A stretch of DNA of 64,000 nucleotides, from NCBI GenBank assembly GCA_035578175.1, contig JAQMRL010000007.1, forward strand, positions 45,389,391 to 45,453,390, in the 5' to 3' direction. Every line of letters starts with the position of its first letter. Position 1 is the stretch's first letter. This stretch comes from Catonia carolina (Eukaryota > Arthropoda > Insecta > Hemiptera > Achilidae). A program made the translations under genes and the position numbers. The notes beneath the pieces are model-generated. The model was not told the DNA's origin, searched no databases, and was given only the letters and a program-made list of their open reading frames with translations. This document shows positions 59,694-64,000 of this stretch, piece by piece.

Positions 59694-61181
59694 TGAACAC
59701 AAATAAAATAAATGTTGGTGTAAAACGACGAACGGTTGGTTGAACGGTACGTTGTAAAAGAACGGTTGTGAGGTGAATCTAAGGACTGAATTAATAACAT
59801 GCGTTTTAAATATTTTTTGTAAAAATGTTTTTCATCCCGTAGAATTTTTGTTGAATTACCGTAAGAATTTTAGTTGCAAATCTTATAAATATCTAATCTG
59901 AGCAAGTAGACATTTTTAATGACGTTCTTTTAAAGAAAAATTTTCTACAAGAAAAACTTTTGTATTTTTGTAGAATTTATTTTTTAAGTTGTTCAACGTT
60001 AGCCACTTATCTCTCCTTATCCTCTTATATCTTTTTGAGTCTCGATTCTTCTCCTCAAATCTACTACAGAAAACCATCAACATACAAACTGTTTTAGATT
60101 TAGATTTGCTCTCTCCACCAAATGCACTACATTCTCATTTTACGCTTGCATTTACCCAGTTCACAACTATTAAAATCTGTAAAGGAAATTGCTAAAAATT
60201 TAGTTTTATTACTTGACTGAACCCTGATCGCTGGAAACACTTTCTATACTTCCTCACCCATCTATTGTATCAGTGTTCACGCAGATAATCTCTTACTTCG
60301 GTTTCAAGCGATTATCAGATGCTTTTTATTTCACTTCACTTGGCTGACAACATAAAATCCAAGTTTTCCAATAGGTTACTTGACAAGAGCATAATTTGCA
60401 TTCAATTTAGGAACTACGTTGTATTTGTTTGTGTAGGTACATTAAAGTATTAGGCCAAAAATCCTACACAACGAAAGTAATGAACCAATCAGGAAATTCA
60501 CAGCAATAACAAATTTACCATTACTTACAAGTCCGGCGACTAATTTATTGAAGTGAACATACCAACAATGTTACCGAGTGTACTACACAAGCCGGTAAAC
60601 CTGTCACAATACGCGCTCGAAACGATGTCGGAAAACTGATTTGTAGTTATTTAATTGCCTTTTTGCCTGTTCTTGAGAACGGTAAGGTCGATTTTCATGG
60701 ATCGAAAAATTTTGAACTTCCTCAAAAATTTATTTTTAGACGCTGCCGGTAAATCAGTTGAAGTTAGATCTGTTAATGAACAGATGACATAAATAAGGCG
60801 ATCTTGCCTTACGACCAGAATGTAGTCTATGACTCGCCCGAGATAATAACGAAGACACGAGTAAATGTTACAATATTTAAGTACAAAATAACTCAAAACT
60901 TCAGTGCTCATACATACATAAGTACATTTAGGGGAGTCGGGAGTCCGAAAATTTCATTTTTTGGACTTTTTTGGTTTTTACATTTTATAATATTTCAAAA
61001 TCTTATGATTAATTTGATATATTTACTATTGTTGTAAGACATACCTTTCTATTTTTAATGGTTTTTTTCAAATTTGTGCTGCAAATAGACTTTTTTCCTG
61101 TATTTGTGACATTAAGTAGAATTTTTTTGCTGTAATTTTGGTTAGAACTAAGCTAGCATGATGGTTTTTGTTTTGAATTGT
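59694..61181. other. AT-rich DNA, no gene assigned
   Basis: Short ORFs (59989-60195, 60651-60911) have no motifs. Confidence 0.35.
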
Positions 61182-61361
61182 TTAGAACTTCCCTATAGTG
61201 CCGCAGTAGTTATCAAGACAGTCACAGAATTTTGTGAGTATGGCCACATCTAGGACCTTGCCAGTTTCAACACTAGTATATAAAAATTTGTGATCAATTT
61301 CTATTTCCGTTGTCACAATCAATCTATTTTCAAGCACAGCCTCCTCAACAGGTCGCTTCAT
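61182..61361 (-). CDS. Unrecognised 59-codon ORF with coding-like composition
   Basis: ATG at 61361-61359, TAA at 61184-61182. Reads MKRPVEEAVLENRLIVTTEI then HKFLYTSVETGKVLDVAILT and KFCDCLDNYCGTIGKF. Clearly less A/T-driven than neighbouring frames, three cysteines near the end, no membrane segment. The frame is open for about ten codons upstream of the ATG before a stop. It could be a transposase N-terminal relic (faintly like Mutator-type) or a host exon; I do not recognise it. Confidence 0.3.
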   Translation of the reverse strand: MKRPVEEAVLENRLIVTTEIEIDHKFLYTSVETGKVLDVAILTKFCDCLDNYCGTIGKF

Positions 61362-62348
61362 ACTGTATGAAGCAAGTTTGCTAATACAATCTTAGTGACT
61401 ATGAAGCTGGGATGCACTAATGTAAGTAAAATTTTTCAGTTTTTTGTCATTTCTGAAAAATTCATTTTTTAGCACAAAAGGAATATTTTCTCAGCAACGA
61501 TTCAACCAATTTTGATGAAATTTTCAGGGTAGTTAACCTTCATAAGGATGCAAAGTTTCTACGAATAATAAATACAAAAAATGTTTTCTAAATTATTTTA
61601 CCACTATATAAATGTTTCAAAAATTTCATAGGTCTGAAAGGTGAGCCGAATTTGATTTTTATCTTTGTTAAAAATCAAACTATTATAGAAAATTGTATAT
61701 TCATAATGTATATAAAAGCATAATAATGTTGTAAGAAAAAATGCATAATATTCTAAGCAGTACAAGCTGAGAAAATGTTCCTTAAGTAAGTATGGTGAAG
61801 TATAGGACCCTGTGTCCCCCTAAAAATCACTTGCTCAGCAATTATTTAATAATTTACAATGAATTCATTTTTCTTATTTTCAATATTTTTAACTGAAAAA
61901 TTGGATTCGTATATAACTATTATTAATAAATATCAAAACACAGTCCCTATTAAATTTTTTTAATCGTTTATCTGTGAACTATTGGAACAATCCCTGATAG
62001 AGACACGTAGAAAAGTCTGGTTAAACGGTACTCCAATCCGGTTTCGTAAACATCCTTCAAAACGTTTAGCTACACAAGGCAGTGAAGAGTATATTTAGTC
62101 GTACCGGAGTTTTAGGGAGCATTCCAATTAAATTCAGATGTCTGAGAAAAGCTATTCCACGAACAATGCACCATCACTCCAGATAAATTCATGGACCAGA
62201 AAATACCAGTGATTGTCTCATACATACTATGGGCTTTAGGGCTCAGGTCCACCTAATCCTTGTAATCCACTTAACCCCTTTCAACCACCTACCCCTCTGA
62301 CCGCGGCGCAATTGCTCGTTTATATGACATGTAGTAAGTAGGTTAATT
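61362..62348. other. AT-rich DNA, nothing recognised
   Basis: No feature seen. Confidence 0.35.
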
Positions 62349-62508
62349 GGGACTGGCAAATTCAATTGCAGCAGTGAGAGATTCCAATAAAATCCAATTT
62401 CCCTTTGAAAATAATGTGTGTGGGTTTACCAGGAAAAGTGTTTCATCTTAATTTTGCGAGATTAGCTATTAAGCCAGGAAACCAATTACAACAGAAAGTA
62501 ATTTGACA
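62349..62508 (+). repeat. Diverged direct repeat, copy 1
   Basis: ACTGGCAAATTCAATTGCAG ... AATGTGTGTGGGTTTACCAG ... GAAAGTAATTTGACAG. Matches 63441-63601 at roughly 80-85% by eye. Family unknown. Confidence 0.8.
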
Positions 62509-63440
62509 GCGGAAATAACGTCTCGAATTAGAAAACTTTATCGATATCTAGGGAACAAAGGTGACTGGATCATTACTGGAGAACATGGTTATCAACAGAC
62601 AAAACTTTACCATTTTCTTGTCACTTCATTATCAGAGTCACGTTTCTGTGCACAATTATATTTCATAAACAACATACACAATAAGACCGGCAAAAGTTTT
62701 AGCAATCAGGCCAACCTAATGTATATGGCCATTATATAATGACTACGGTGGAGGTCAAAATAATCGCATTTAACCTTCTCGTTCTACAACTATTCCCAAG
62801 TAATTATGTTTCTTATTTCGTGATAACTCGAATAAACTATAGAAGTACTTAATAATTTTGTAGGAGCCTGTTAACAGTTGACAAATATATTATAAAAGTA
62901 ATAAATAAAAAGTAGTTCTCTGCGACTGAAAAGAATTCAAAACAGCCGTCCCACCGACCCACCCCCTGTCGATCTAACCTTTTGCAAAATTCTAAGAAAT
63001 TGCCGATACGAACTCGATCTTAAAAATGTTAAATGATAATCGATCAAACATAAAAAACCCCATAAAAACTCAAAAAACATACACCCATTCCTCCAAAAAA
63101 AGCGAGGAGCGCGCTGTATCAGGGTCATTTTTACTTGGTTTACGCATAGCCTAATAAAAAATTAAATGTAAGAAGTGAATTACAAATTAATTACTAAAAT
63201 CAGATCGGACACCACATCCGGTAGGTACTTTATTCAAACGACACTTTTATTTTTTACTTGAACTTAATGTTTAAGTAAAAAAAGGCAAAGAATAAAAAAT
63301 AATAATAATTATAACAAAATAAGAAAAGAGGATATTTAAGTAAGAAAAAGAAAAAAGAAAAGAAGTAAAAGTAAAGAAAAAGAAAGAGATGTTTAAAAAA
63401 CACAAATATTTCTTATATGTGTAAGAAAAATCACTTTAGT
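62509..63440. other. AT-rich DNA, nothing recognised
   Basis: Contains an A/G-rich low-complexity stretch (about 63260-63395). The ORF at 62503-62739 begins inside the direct repeat and has no motif. Confidence 0.4.
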
Positions 63441-63601
63441 GGCACTGGCAAATTCAATAGCAGCAGAGAGAGATTCCGGTAAAATTCAATGTCCTTTTGA
63501 AATTAATGTGTGTGGATCTGTCAGGAGTAGTGTTTCATTTTAATTTGCGTGATTAGCTTTTAACCCAGGAAACTCATTACAATAGAGAGTAATTTGACAG
63601 T
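63441..63601 (+). repeat. Diverged direct repeat, copy 2
   Basis: ACTGGCAAATTCAATAGCAG ... AATGTGTGTGGATCTGTCAG ... GAGAGTAATTTGACAG; second copy of 62349-62508. Confidence 0.8.
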
Positions 63602-63641
63602 AATTTAATTATCTTATTTTATCAGATTAAATATTTTCATT

Positions 63642-64000
63642 GCCCCTTAACAGACAGGTGGAGTGCTAAATTATTTGAACTCAATCTGTTAGTTCTAGGG
63701 TTACAAAAAATAGCTCTGTTTCTAATCTTATGGTCAGCCAATTAAATGACTGAATCGTTGAAGAACAGAGGAAGTGTAAAAGAAACTAATCAAAGTTATC
63801 TCCCCTGAAAGTAATGAATTTAATTGTACAGACACACCATGTGGTGAATGAAGCTATGCGCTTTTCAGTGGGCTCGGCATGCTGATAAGCATAGGTACTT
63901 TTCAACTAAGTAAGGAAGGCAAATGTAAACCACCTCACTCCTCGTTTTACTTAGTAAAGCCTCTAGATATTCAAATCATCCTTTCGGCTAATGACCTAAA
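63642..64000 (+). mobile_element. Family 1 SINE-like retroposon, cut by the window end
   Basis: Starts GCCCCTTAACAGACAGGTGG and runs to GGCTAATGACCTAAA at the last base. Has a ~25-bp deletion around 63851 (GAATGAAG joined to CTATGCG) relative to the other copies. Confidence 0.88.

Overview
The window reads as AT-rich, transposon-dense intergenic and intronic DNA from an insect genome. Spliceosomal GT-AG introns, mariner/pogo/hAT DNA transposons, Jockey-like LINE remnants and tRNA-derived SINEs all point to an arthropod. A sap-feeding hemipteran is my guess from the flavour of the repeats; the sequence alone does not prove the order. There are no bacterial operons, rRNA genes or CRISPR arrays, and I see no convincing functional tRNA gene.

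One host gene is clearly present. It is on the minus strand, with six coding exons between 36433 and 18139. Joined in phase they give a 358-residue type II membrane protein of the beta-1,3-glucuronosyltransferase family (GT43; insect GlcAT-P/GlcAT-S, vertebrate B3GAT), with the DDD metal-binding motif and the C-terminal WHT motif in place. The first coding exon starts at a splice acceptor, so at least one more upstream (5' UTR) exon exists that I cannot place. The five introns (2.2 to 4.2 kb) are filled with repeats.

The rest is layered mobile DNA. Family 1 is a ~390-bp SINE-like retroposon with a (AAC)n tail and 10-13 bp target-site duplications: nine recognisable copies plus one old one. 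Family 2 is a ~0.95-1.0 kb element: eight full copies and three remnants. It has short asymmetric terminal inverted repeats, a (CA)n tract, internal duplicated units and a 3' stem-loop, an architecture closest to Helentron-associated (DINE-1/HINE-like) rolling-circle elements. There are also several tRNA-headed SINEs, internally deleted mariner and pogo elements with visible inverted ends, MITEs, hAT-like debris with a 115-bp inverted repeat, and broken LINE C-terminal fragments.

Layout: 1-17.5 kb, transposon debris; 17.5-36.4 kb, the glucuronosyltransferase gene with repeat-laden introns; 36.5-41.5 kb, mariner, pogo and LINE remnants with a candidate promoter zone; 41.8-47.2 kb, family 2 and family 1 copies; 47.7-49 kb, the inverted repeat/hAT zone; 49-51.7 kb, apparently unique DNA; 51.7-59.7 kb, five family 2 copies including a tandem element+flank dimer; 59.7-64 kb, unique DNA with one unexplained 59-codon ORF and a diverged direct repeat.
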